Shown in pieces: positions 1 through 6,975 of a stretch of 10,161 bases of DNA (position 1 is its first letter; each line of letters opens with the position of its first letter). The DNA lies in contig JAGOLU010000025.1 of NCBI GenBank assembly GCA_017993865.1, forward strand, positions 1 to 10,161, written 5' to 3'. The position numbers were made by a program, and so were the translations under genes. The notes under the pieces are model-generated. The model was given only the letters and a program-made list of their open reading frames with translations. It ran no database searches and was not told the DNA's origin. Source of the stretch: Candidatus Woesebacteria bacterium (GTDB lineage: Bacteria; Patescibacteriota; Microgenomatia; UBA1406; GWC2-37-13).

Positions 1-618
1 GTATCCTCCCTCATAGGTATAGCGTTATTGCTGAGTTGCGTGGTGCCCGGAGTGATGTTTCTATCTATCTACACAAAACGTGATGTACGCTTTGTGGCGT
101 CTGAATGGGTCTACACACACATCCCATCAGGGTCATACGTGCTGTCAGAGACGGCGAATGTTATAGACATACCTATTCCTGATGTGCGCAACAAAGGACA
201 AATCCCCGATGGGTTCAATATCCAATACTTATCTTTTAATTCGTATGAGGTGGATGTGGATCAAGCACTACAATCTAATCTGAAAGACGCCATAGCACAG
301 GCAGACTACATTTTTGTGCCGTCTCGGCGCGTGTTTTATAATCACACCTGCGTTGATCTGACAGGCAAAATAACCACCACCCGCCACTCAAAGGAGAAAT
401 GCGCATACCTAGCTCGCACGTACCCAGTGCTGAAGAGTTATTATGAAGACTTGTTCTCCGGTAAATCAGGGTTTACGCAGGTCGCAGTATTTACCTCCTA
501 TCCGAGGATTCAACTCTTCGAGGAAACAATTTTCGAGTCTCCCGACGAGCCTGCCGAAGAAACATCTACGGTCTTCGACCACCCGGTGATGAGGATATAC
601 AAAAAATCTACACAATAA
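1..618 (+). CDS. Family 39-type glycosyltransferase, C-terminal part (5' end outside window)
   Basis: The reading frame is open from base 1 and ends at TAA 616-618, so the start lies outside the window. The first residues (SSLIGIALLLSCVVPGVMFL) form the end of a membrane helix. A soluble domain of about 180 residues follows, with 'ASEWVYTHIPSGSYVLSE' near its start and 'FTSYPRIQLFEE ... VFDHPVMRIYKK' at its end. This resembles the extracytoplasmic C-terminal domain of multi-membrane GT39/PMT-like glycosyltransferases, which transfer sugars from polyprenyl-phosphate carriers outside the membrane and are frequent in Patescibacteria genomes. The catalytic N-terminal region is missing here, so donor and acceptor cannot be judged. 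The family call rests on remembered resemblance of the C-terminal domain. No clear terminator follows the stop; the promoter of the next gene starts 18 bases downstream. Confidence 0.75.
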   Translation, partial: VSSLIGIALLLSCVVPGVMFLSIYTKRDVRFVASEWVYTHIPSGSYVLSETANVIDIPIPDVRNKGQIPDGFNIQYLSFNSYEVDVDQALQSNLKDAIAQADYIFVPSRRVFYNHTCVDLTGKITTTRHSKEKCAYLARTYPVLKSYYEDLFSGKSGFTQVAVFTSYPRIQLFEETIFESPDEPAEETSTVFDHPVMRIYKKSTQ

Positions 619-635
619 CATTGGTTAACAGAGGA

Positions 636-664
636 TTGACTCATGTCATCTGGATTGATATAGT
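636..664 (+). promoter_or_regulatory. Sigma70-type promoter of the SIMPL gene
   Basis: TTGACT at 636-641, a 17-base spacer and TATAGT at 659-664, with a TG one base before the -10 box (extended -10). The expected start is near 671, which leaves a 5' leader of about 30 bases before the ATG at 701. No Shine-Dalgarno sequence is visible in that leader. Confidence 0.72.
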
Positions 665-700
665 GACAACTATCACCTTTACACATTAGTCATATTTCAT

Positions 701-1438
701 ATGAAAGGTCTCTATTTTGTACTTATACCCGTTATCACCCTTGTTACTTTGCTCATTGTCCAGCTTTCAGGCCTTAGTTTGCCCATGCATATCACCATGA
801 CCACAGGTTCGAGTGCAGATTTCTCAGTCGTGGGCGAAGGGAAGATCGAAGTAGTACCCGACACAGGATATGTTGATATTGGTATCACCATAAACAAAGC
901 CGTCTCTGCAGAAGAGGCGCAAAATCAAGTTGCAAAAATAAACAATCAACTCGTAGAGAAGATGAAAGAGTTTGGTATCGGCGCAGAAGATATCAAAACA
1001 ACAAACTATTCAGTGAACCCAAACTATGATTATTCAAACAACAGCTCGGGCACCATTCAGGGGTACAATGCAAGTGCGCAGCTATCAATCAAAGTGCAGA
1101 AAGCGAGCTCACTTGGGGAAGTTGCACAGGCCGCAACTGCTGCAGGAGCAACTGACATTTATAATACAAGATTTAATATAGAAAGCCCCGAAAAATATCG
1201 TGAGCAGGCCCGTACAAAAGCAATCGAGAATGCGCGTGAACAAGCTCGTAAACTCGCCTCTCAACTTGGAATTAAACTCGGACGCGTGACCAATGTGGTG
1301 GAATCATCTGATGCAAACCCCATTTACCCAATGTATGAATTGAAGAGTGTGATGGGGGGCGGCGGTGGATCTGCTGATCTACAACCAGGTCAACAAACGA
1401 TTACCTCAACGGTGACGCTATATTTTGAGAAGAAGTAA
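701..1438 (+). CDS. SIMPL (DUF541) domain protein, membrane-anchored
   Basis: This 245-residue protein has an N-terminal hydrophobic segment (about residues 4-26) that should act as a signal anchor, placing the rest outside the cytoplasmic membrane. The SIMPL/DUF541 domain fills the remainder. It opens with 'VVGEGKIEVVPDTGYVDIGI', continues with the typical 'TTNYSVNPNYDYSN' region, 'QGYNASAQLSIKV', and 'ARTKAIENAREQARKLASQLGIKLG', and closes with a strand ending 'VTLYFEKK'. A Gly-rich stretch (GGGGG, about residues 218-222) breaks the C-terminal part. Family members include E. coli YggE and BP26; they are periplasmic or surface proteins, some oligomeric, with no agreed biochemical role. The gene has its own promoter and no SD before the ATG. 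Its last 38 bases overlap the 3' end of the opposing transporter gene. Confidence 0.9.
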   Translation: MKGLYFVLIPVITLVTLLIVQLSGLSLPMHITMTTGSSADFSVVGEGKIEVVPDTGYVDIGITINKAVSAEEAQNQVAKINNQLVEKMKEFGIGAEDIKTTNYSVNPNYDYSNNSSGTIQGYNASAQLSIKVQKASSLGEVAQAATAAGATDIYNTRFNIESPEKYREQARTKAIENAREQARKLASQLGIKLGRVTNVVESSDANPIYPMYELKSVMGGGGGSADLQPGQQTITSTVTLYFEKK

Positions 1439-2309
1439 CTTTTTTGTTGGTCGCAAGATATGCGCCAAATAGAGTTGTCATTGTGCCCATTACAAACATC
1501 ATGTTCACCGTTTCTCCTAACAAAACAACTGAGAGCGCTACCGCGAAGAGGGGCTGGATATACGTGAATAGCGATGCGGTAACTGCATCGGAATGTTTAA
1601 TGGCGTATTGGTAAATCGAATAAAACAACACTGTGCCGATGAGTCCGGTAGCGAGAAGTGCAGATGAGTGACGCAGAGTGAATTGCAATGTTTGTGGAGC
1701 AAAGATGAAATTTAGCCCTACAACAGGCAATAGAAATATTGTCGCAACCAGGGTTGCACTGAAAGTAAGATGAAGCGGGTGAATACTTCGTTGGTATTTC
1801 TTACTGATGATGGTATACAGAGAGAACGCAACCGAACCAGCGAGAATACATGCTACCCCGAACACAACTCCCATGGTTACCGCAGAAAGTCCACGGCTCA
1901 CCGTGGCCAAGAACACACCCGCAAATCCTAAGAGTATGCCTATTATTCTTTCTAGACTTACTTTTTCTTCAGTATGTAATATTTTGTTTAGTATCACGGT
2001 AATAACAGGCACCGTTGCGTAAATCACGGGGATGAGCGCAGTGGGAATATATTTCAACGATACGATCATGCACACGAAATTTATCAAAAGGAGAAGTGAG
2101 AATTTCCATGTTTTTTGCAATATCGAAAATGAATATGGCTTGCGGATAATTACAAACAGACCCACAAAAAGAACGGACGACAGAAACACCCGAATAAAAA
2201 GCGCTTCAATTGGGCTCACCACCTCGAGTGCGATTTTTGAGATCGAAGGGACAGTGGCGCCAAATAACGCAGATAGGGCCACGAGCGGTAATGATTTTAA
2301 TTTAGACAA
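1401..2309 (-). CDS. DMT-superfamily (EamA) transporter, probable last gene of the aromatic operon
   Basis: The 302-residue protein is almost entirely hydrophobic, with about ten membrane helices in two EamA-type halves of five. Family signatures are 'FGATVPSISKIALEVVSPIEALFIRVFLSS' near the N-terminus, 'YIPTALIPVIYATVPVITVILNKIL' (first half) and 'IQPLFAVALSVVLLGETVNMMFVMGTMTTLFGAYLA' (second half). The length is normal. DMT transporters export small metabolites; E. coli YddG of this superfamily exports aromatic amino acids. Since it lies 42 bases after tyrA on the same strand, export of Phe, Tyr or a pathway intermediate is a reasonable inference, not shown by sequence. The start is TTG 2309-2307, because an in-frame stop lies shortly upstream and no ATG is available. 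No SD is properly placed. A good SD-like GAGG instead precedes an out-of-frame ATG encoding eight residues that end next to this TTG, so translational coupling is possible. Confidence 0.88.
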   Translation of the reverse strand: MSKLKSLPLVALSALFGATVPSISKIALEVVSPIEALFIRVFLSSVLFVGLFVIIRKPYSFSILQKTWKFSLLLLINFVCMIVSLKYIPTALIPVIYATVPVITVILNKILHTEEKVSLERIIGILLGFAGVFLATVSRGLSAVTMGVVFGVACILAGSVAFSLYTIISKKYQRSIHPLHLTFSATLVATIFLLPVVGLNFIFAPQTLQFTLRHSSALLATGLIGTVLFYSIYQYAIKHSDAVTASLFTYIQPLFAVALSVVLLGETVNMMFVMGTMTTLFGAYLATNKKVTSSQNIASPLR

Positions 2310-2318
2310 CGCCCAACG

Positions 2319-2327
2319 ATTGTATCA
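2319..2327 (-). promoter_or_regulatory. Possible extended -10 element before the DMT gene
   Basis: On the minus strand TGATACAAT (an extended -10, TGn plus TACAAT) lies nine bases before the TTG start, so a transcript from it would start about three bases before the start codon. There is no convincing -35 box at 16-18 bases. It could be an internal promoter that lets the transporter escape the upstream attenuator, or chance. Confidence 0.3.
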
Positions 2328-2351
2328 TGCCAACCTCTTTCACTCATAAGC

Positions 2352-3371
2352 CTACCCATTCTTTTGGATGTATTTTATAAACTCTCGTAGAACCCTCTGA
2401 ATATTTCTCGTGTTGTTTTGCACAATCTGAGACCGCATTCTCGTATTGGTGGTCCTTCCAATTTTAGTCATCATTTCAAAACCCGAGCCTGCAAGTTGCA
2501 GGCTCTCCTCAGCGCTATTTGACACAAACTCCAATAGCGATTTAGATAGGAACCCTGGGAAATGGGAAACATAGGTAATAAGCCCGTCATGTTTTTTCGC
2601 TTCCATGAGTATCGGTTCTGATCCACAATAGCGAACAAATTGAGACACGCGCTCCGTCACCCTATCAGGTGAATTACCAGTGGGAGTCACTACCCAAGGT
2701 CTCCCAGCGAACAACGTCGATCGTGCATACTTTGCTCCTCGCTCTTTTCTCCCCCCCATCGGATGAGTAGGCACGAACACAGGCGCGGCAACATCATTAG
2801 CATCGTTTAACGTTGCGAACTCATTTGAAATGCGCATTTTGACACTAGCTACATCAATCACCACTACCCCAGGCTTAAGGAGACTACTATGTGTATATAA
2901 CGAACGCGCAATATCAACCACCGTATTGATGGGTGATGCAATGATTATAAGGTCACATTCCCCTACTCTGGCCGGTGTCCATTCGCGACCAAATAGTGTG
3001 ACCACAACAGAACCCTTCCCTTTATACAGCATCGTTTTTGCTATTGATCTACCAATAAGACCATCCCCGATTATGCCAATGGTGCTAAAAGGATTCTCTG
3101 TCTCATGTGCTAAATGACGAATTGATTTTGACGTATGAAAGAGTGTCTGATAAACGTCGGCTATAGCATCTTGTAATACAAGGTTATTAGTGAGACTTTG
3201 AAGACGGGCCAAGACAGCTTCTTCTCGCTTTTCATCAGTGAACGACGTATTCAATTCGCTATTTTTAGCCATAGCAACGTCACGTGTCAAAGACATTCTT
3301 TGGTCTAACAACCCCACAATCTTTGTATCCACCCTGTCGATTTGTTTGCGCATAACGGTTAGATTTTTCAT
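2352..3371 (-). CDS. tyrA: Chorismate mutase-prephenate dehydrogenase fusion (T-protein)
   Basis: The bifunctional enzyme converts chorismate to prephenate and then oxidises prephenate to 4-hydroxyphenylpyruvate, the tyrosine branch; it should be cytosolic. Residues 1-88 are an AroQ-type chorismate mutase domain with the expected basic and acidic residues R8, R25, K36 and R49-E50. The usual Gln near the domain end is not seen; the segment reads SKSIR. Residues about 95-339 are the dehydrogenase: a Rossmann loop GDGLIGRS (102-109), 'IIIASPINT' (142-150), 'HPMGG' with catalytic-type H203, and 'HDGLITYVSHFPG' (261-273). The second beta strand ends in FGRE instead of an acidic residue, which may favour NADP+. 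Length fits the fused TyrA type. The gene follows pheA by 10 bases and has the only strong SD in the cluster. Confidence 0.93.
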   Translation of the reverse strand: MKNLTVMRKQIDRVDTKIVGLLDQRMSLTRDVAMAKNSELNTSFTDEKREEAVLARLQSLTNNLVLQDAIADVYQTLFHTSKSIRHLAHETENPFSTIGIIGDGLIGRSIAKTMLYKGKGSVVVTLFGREWTPARVGECDLIIIASPINTVVDIARSLYTHSSLLKPGVVVIDVASVKMRISNEFATLNDANDVAAPVFVPTHPMGGRKERGAKYARSTLFAGRPWVVTPTGNSPDRVTERVSQFVRYCGSEPILMEAKKHDGLITYVSHFPGFLSKSLLEFVSNSAEESLQLAGSGFEMMTKIGRTTNTRMRSQIVQNNTRNIQRVLREFIKYIQKNG

Positions 3372-3378
3372 ATATTCT

Positions 3379-3383
3379 CTCCT
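3379..3383 (-). promoter_or_regulatory. Strong ribosome binding site of tyrA
   Basis: AGGAG on the minus strand lies 7 bases before the ATG at 3371-3369, and its first two bases lie inside the TAG stop codon of pheA. It fixes the tyrA start. It stands out because the other genes here have no recognisable SD. Confidence 0.8.
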
Positions 3384-4227
3384 AAATTGTTATTTTAGCT
3401 GAAGCATACAAGCCCAACAGTTTGATTGCATGGGTACTATCTTTAAGTTTTTCTAGTATATCTTTGTGTACATCATATGTTGATGAGTCGAATTCGAAAT
3501 CCATATAGAATCGATACTCAAATGGCTTTCCATGAATCGGACGGGACTCAATTTTTGTCATATTTAGTCCGCGGTCTTTCAATACATTGAGTACCATTAC
3601 CAGACTACCAGGTTCGTGTTTTACCTCGAATTGAAGCGAGCACTTGGTGGCGCTTGACATGCTCTCCTTTTGCTTTGAGATGTAAACGAACCTGGTGTAG
3701 TTGTGTCGATCATCCTCGACATTGCGTTTTAACACCTGCAAACGATACAAATGGGCTGATTCAAGACTCCCAATTGCAGCGATGCCGAAGTCGTCGGAAG
3801 ACGCCACCTCAAATGCCGCAGTTGCGGTATCTTTCGAAACCGTTGGCTTCATCCACGGATGAGAGTTGAAGAATTGTTTGCACTGCTCAAGCGCCTTTGG
3901 GTGAGAATACACTGTTTGTAGTTGCTGCAAGCGATCACTTGCAGGGTCCCCACTTCTTTTACACAAAAGAAAGTGCTCAACTTTTAAATACTGCTCTGCA
4001 GTAATATGCAAAAAATACTTGTCAAAAAGGTCATAATTCTCATAAATTGAGCCAGCGAGACTATTCTCGAGAGGAATTACTCCTATCTCTGCATTTCCTT
4101 CTGCGACAGTACAGAAGACTTCCTCAAACGAACTACACCCTATATATGTGTGATCAGCTCCGTACTGCATACGCGCTGCAGCATGACTAAACGATCCCGG
4201 CTTTCCTATATGTGTGATTATTGACAT
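3382..4227 (-). CDS. pheA: Prephenate dehydratase with C-terminal ACT domain
   Basis: This enzyme dehydrates and decarboxylates prephenate to phenylpyruvate, the phenylalanine branch. The 281-residue form has no chorismate mutase domain and matches monofunctional dehydratases. The catalytic domain (about 1-185) shows the opening 'GKPGSFSHAAA', 'IPLENSLAGSI' (51-61), 'SHPKALEQC' (108-116), 'DTATAA' (133-138) and the hallmark NYTRF (176-180), whose Thr is catalytic. The ACT domain (about 196-281) contains 'EPGSLVMVLNVLKDRGLNMTKIESRP'-type sequence, with GSLV at 207-210 and ESRP at 227-230. These are the positions of the two Phe-binding motifs (GALV and ESRP) of Phe-inhibited enzymes. Feedback inhibition by Phe is therefore likely, in addition to attenuation of the operon. 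The ATG at 4227-4225 follows aroF by 42 bases and has no SD. The TRF motif argues against a BacA-type decarboxylase. Confidence 0.94.
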   Translation of the reverse strand: MSIITHIGKPGSFSHAAARMQYGADHTYIGCSSFEEVFCTVAEGNAEIGVIPLENSLAGSIYENYDLFDKYFLHITAEQYLKVEHFLLCKRSGDPASDRLQQLQTVYSHPKALEQCKQFFNSHPWMKPTVSKDTATAAFEVASSDDFGIAAIGSLESAHLYRLQVLKRNVEDDRHNYTRFVYISKQKESMSSATKCSLQFEVKHEPGSLVMVLNVLKDRGLNMTKIESRPIHGKPFEYRFYMDFEFDSSTYDVHKDILEKLKDSTHAIKLLGLYASAKITI

Positions 4228-4269
4228 AGGTGAAAATACGAAATAATAATATGAATCTCGAGTGCTGTG

Positions 4270-5214
4270 TTACGGCTCAACAAGATCCCTGAACCTGGCG
4301 ATTTCATCGCACATGTCTTGCAGTTCTTGCAAGTTAATATGTTGCTTAGTATCTGTTAGTGATGTACCCACTTCGATAAGCGCACCGTCGTACAAATACG
4401 ATCCATCATCCATTTTCATTCTCATGGCATCAATGGTTGCAGCAACAATTTGCATGCGCATCTTTGGTCCGAGGCTGTGTGATGGATCAAAGAGCATTTG
4501 ATGATGGGTCGAACGCTTGATTCGTTTAGCAGTTGAATGAATGGGAATACTACGGAAATCTCCTTTCACGGCAATCTCGATCCCCCGTTGAATCATGAAT
4601 ATATCTGTGCTCGCCATCTGCGTATACGTCCCCAAACCGCTCCATACCTTTTCAAGAGGTGTCTTACCGCTGTGAGCAGGGCTTTCTGCAGAAACAATAC
4701 TTTCACCGAGCCACTTCCCGTTTTTAATACCGATATGCCAGTCGTTCTGGCGTGCGATTGATGCCATTTCATGAAGTGGCCAACCAAGCTGGTCTACTGC
4801 GGGATTCCATGGCAACATCTTTTGCTTCGGAATTCTACCTGAGAGGGGTGTCAGCTGTAAAATAGGTGAACAAACCTCCGTCGCTATAAGCAACTTTGTC
4901 TTTTCGAATATATCGATAGCATATTTGGCACTTGGAGGCAATGCAAAAGTGCTTATTGACTTACCCGCAATGAGTCTCCTCAGATTCTCTTTGTATACCT
5001 CATAATCCATCCCCATTCCTTTCCCATCAGCGGAGAGTTCTGTTCGAGATTTCATGCCTACCACCCTGGTTCCGGCAATTGCGCGTTGTTTTACACCCGT
5101 CGTACTCGATACGGTCATGCGCGCAATCTCCAAGATTTCATGCAGGTTATTAGCATCCACCGAACATGGCCCGGCAACGATCATGCAACTGGCGTTATTT
5201 GGTGTTACAGTCAT
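4270..5214 (-). CDS. aroF: Divergent class I DAHP synthase (3-deoxy-7-phosphoheptulonate synthase)
   Basis: The likely reaction joins phosphoenolpyruvate and erythrose 4-phosphate to DAHP, the first shikimate step. All four metal ligands of class I enzymes can be placed: C17 in 'AGPCSVD', H246 in 'DPSHSLG', E281 in 'ALIEVG' and D288 in 'LTDTKQ'. Substrate-binding residues also fit: K55 and R57 in 'MKSRT' (usually KPRT), R127, K164 in 'IGIKNG' and R210 in 'QRGIE'. Several blocks are unlike the standard family: KSRT for KPRT, 'SGRIPKQKMLPWNPAVDQLGW' (125-145) where 'GARTTESQ' is normal, and IEVG instead of the usual IEVH. No extra regulatory domain is present in the 314 residues. The gene starts 3 bases after the chorismate mutase stop. 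The symbol is used for the reaction and does not claim orthology to E. coli AroF. Confidence 0.82.
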   Translation of the reverse strand: MTVTPNNASCMIVAGPCSVDANNLHEILEIARMTVSSTTGVKQRAIAGTRVVGMKSRTELSADGKGMGMDYEVYKENLRRLIAGKSISTFALPPSAKYAIDIFEKTKLLIATEVCSPILQLTPLSGRIPKQKMLPWNPAVDQLGWPLHEMASIARQNDWHIGIKNGKWLGESIVSAESPAHSGKTPLEKVWSGLGTYTQMASTDIFMIQRGIEIAVKGDFRSIPIHSTAKRIKRSTHHQMLFDPSHSLGPKMRMQIVAATIDAMRMKMDDGSYLYDGALIEVGTSLTDTKQHINLQELQDMCDEIARFRDLVEP

Positions 5215-5217
5215 ATA

Positions 5218-5529
5218 TCAACTTTTATGAAATTTATTATTAGATTTTTTCCGAAGCATTTTATGGCTTGTCACCACTTCTTCAATGATTAGTCGATAGA
5301 TCGAGAGGGTTAAAGCAGCATTAAGTCTGTTCATTTTTGACAGTTTTGCCAACCTTTGGGCTTGAACACGCTCTCTCTCTAGATCGACTGGTTTGAGATC
5401 CATGCGTTTTTTAAATCTCCCCACTTTTCTGGTGAGCACGAATCGTTTAGCTAATAATCGAACGATCTGCTCATCAACCTCATCAATATGATTCCGCAAT
5501 TCTGTCAAGCCATTGTGCCCTGTATTCAT
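5218..5529 (-). CDS. aroQ: Stand-alone AroQ-type chorismate mutase
   Basis: This 103-residue all-helical protein matches the AroQ chorismate mutase fold, which rearranges chorismate to prephenate. Active-site residues in family positions are R12 in 'LRNHIDEVD', R29 in 'LLAKRF', K40 and R52-E53 in 'LERERV'. The third helix reads 'LTLSIYRLIIEEVVTSHKML'. The basic C-terminal tail (RKKSNNKFHKS) is an extra. It feeds both prephenate enzymes encoded downstream, even though tyrA carries its own mutase domain. Its ATG at 5529-5527 lies 79 bases after the oxidoreductase stop with no SD. That gap shows no convincing promoter or terminator, so it is probably part of the same transcript. Confidence 0.9.
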   Translation of the reverse strand: MNTGHNGLTELRNHIDEVDEQIVRLLAKRFVLTRKVGRFKKRMDLKPVDLERERVQAQRLAKLSKMNRLNAALTLSIYRLIIEEVVTSHKMLRKKSNNKFHKS

Positions 5530-5608
5530 AGGAATAGTTAAATAGTAATGGGTTCAACCTCGCCCTTCGTGTGTCTATAGTGTGCACGAGCAATAGCTTT
5601 GCTAAGAC

Positions 5609-6916
5609 TCAAAATAATATGCTCATATCTTGTATGCTTTTCGAATGACAAGCAGTTGTCATCTCTTGCTCCCATTTTGTGCTGTACGTTTTGCTGTTGT
5701 TCTCAAGCAATAGTATGTTGAGTATATGTTCGGCGTTAACTCGCCTCAGTTTGTGCAGGATATGAGAGTTCAAATTACAACTAGCATCGTTGCTTTGATT
5801 TACCGTGACGTCTAATAGAATAGGGTTCGATTTCCTTGATTTTGCGTAGATAGCGTTTGCACACATTCGGCCAGAAACAAGGCAATTCCCGATAGCGAAT
5901 CCCGGAAATCTTTCTGTGTGGTTTGTCCAATAATTTAAACCTGATGCGTCTCCAACAGCGTACAGGTTGTTTATATTATTTACACAGACACCATCAGTAG
6001 TTTGAATTCCTAATTGGTTGTAATGTACTGAAACCCGAGTTTTCTTTACTGTCTTATCTGAAGACACCAATGATATGTTCCCTCCTATTTTCCAGAAATC
6101 AGATGATATCTTAGGAAAATGGTAGTGGGCTTTGTGTCTTTGTAGTAGGTCTTCGACGTCATATAATCTATTTTCGTTGGTGTCGTATACCTGATGTTGA
6201 GCGATAGCATCTGTTTCATAGCAACCTGGAATAGAGCGAAGATCCCTGGAGCAGAAGCCAAATGGATGAGTCATGGTGACTGTGCTTCCCGAGAGCGGTA
6301 TGCCTACGTCGTGTGCGAGTAATTGTGGCGGATAGTGAATGACTCTATTTGTAGATTCAAAAAGAAGACCCGTTGAGCTCCCACCTGCGAGCACATAGTT
6401 ATCTGCTTTTAATACGAACAATTTTGAGTTTGCATCTTTAGCCAAGACCCCCGTTATTAGAGAATCCTCTCTGTATAGCTTAATAACCTCTAGGCTTCGG
6501 AAAATAACTCCGAGATCAGAGGCCTTATTCCTGAACCATTCAATAAGGGAATGTGATTTAGATACTCCATGTAATTCTGGCTTTCCCCATTGCGGCCCAA
6601 ACCATAAAGGATTATCAGAATGAGGAACCTCACATTTATGCCAGTAAGAGATTTCTCTAATAAGGGTTTCTGCAAACACACCCATCTGTCTGGTTATCTT
6701 TCCATTATTTCGTCTCGTAAGTAGACTCATGATTTCATCGACTGGCATAATTCGTTTTCCCGCAACACCCGCACGAATGCGCTGACCAGCGATTAAGGTA
6801 TTGCCTTCAGGGAAAGGCTTTTCAACCATGAGAACGTCTTCACCAGGTTTCCCGGTTTTCGTGTGTATCACAGTTATCAAGCCTGCGAGTCCAGATCCAA
6901 TGACTAGTGTGCTCAT
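5609..6916 (-). CDS. FAD-dependent oxidoreductase, fumarate reductase/aspartate oxidase-like, first gene of the attenuated operon
   Basis: I choose ATG 6916-6914 (435 residues). An in-frame TTG three codons earlier exists but lies just after the terminator U-run. The protein opens with the FAD-binding loop 'VIGSGLAGL' (GxGxxG at 7-12) and an acidic end of strand two ('VLMVEKPF'). It ends with the second FAD motif 'VNNINNLYAVGDASG'. 'NYVLAGGSSTGLLF' and 'VSVHYNQLGIQTTDG' match the layout of the succinate dehydrogenase/fumarate reductase/L-aspartate oxidase flavoprotein family, including a His-Tyr before the substrate loop. The aspartate oxidase signature around its second substrate Arg (NRLASNSLLE) is replaced by 'FPGFAIGNCLVSGR', so NadB is unlikely and the substrate is unknown. 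Its place directly behind a Phe/Tyr attenuator suggests a role linked to aromatic compounds, which is inference. Confidence 0.85.
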   Translation of the reverse strand: MSTLVIGSGLAGLITVIHTKTGKPGEDVLMVEKPFPEGNTLIAGQRIRAGVAGKRIMPVDEIMSLLTRRNNGKITRQMGVFAETLIREISYWHKCEVPHSDNPLWFGPQWGKPELHGVSKSHSLIEWFRNKASDLGVIFRSLEVIKLYREDSLITGVLAKDANSKLFVLKADNYVLAGGSSTGLLFESTNRVIHYPPQLLAHDVGIPLSGSTVTMTHPFGFCSRDLRSIPGCYETDAIAQHQVYDTNENRLYDVEDLLQRHKAHYHFPKISSDFWKIGGNISLVSSDKTVKKTRVSVHYNQLGIQTTDGVCVNNINNLYAVGDASGLNYWTNHTERFPGFAIGNCLVSGRMCANAIYAKSRKSNPILLDVTVNQSNDASCNLNSHILHKLRRVNAEHILNILLLENNSKTYSTKWEQEMTTACHSKSIQDMSILF

Positions 6917-6926
6917 TTTTGACAAT

Positions 6927-6951
6927 AAAAAAATCCGCCTTTCGGCGGATT
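6927..6951 (-). terminator. Intrinsic terminator of the attenuator (segments 3:4)
   Basis: AATCCGCC (6951-6944), loop GAAA (6943-6940), GGCGGATT (6939-6932) give a perfect 8-bp stem; T at 6933-6927 forms a run of seven. It ends ten bases before the ATG of the oxidoreductase, so it must be controllable for the operon to be expressed. It would also stop transcripts reading through from the upstream acyl-CoA ligase gene, for which no separate terminator is visible. Confidence 0.92.
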
Positions 6952-6975
6952 GGGTGTGTTTCTAAAGGTATGGTT

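Noticed and set aside
3382..4227. BacA-like prephenate decarboxylase of an antibiotic pathway
   Set aside because: The catalytic TRF motif and a full ACT domain with ESRP are present, as expected for a true prephenate dehydratase.
5609..6916. L-aspartate oxidase (NadB)
   Set aside because: The family fold fits, but the substrate-Arg block typical of NadB is not found and no other NAD synthesis gene is nearby.
6923..6925. TTG as start of the flavoprotein
   Set aside because: It lies one base after the terminator U-run region with no SD. The ATG three codons later starts directly before the FAD-binding strand, as usual in this family.
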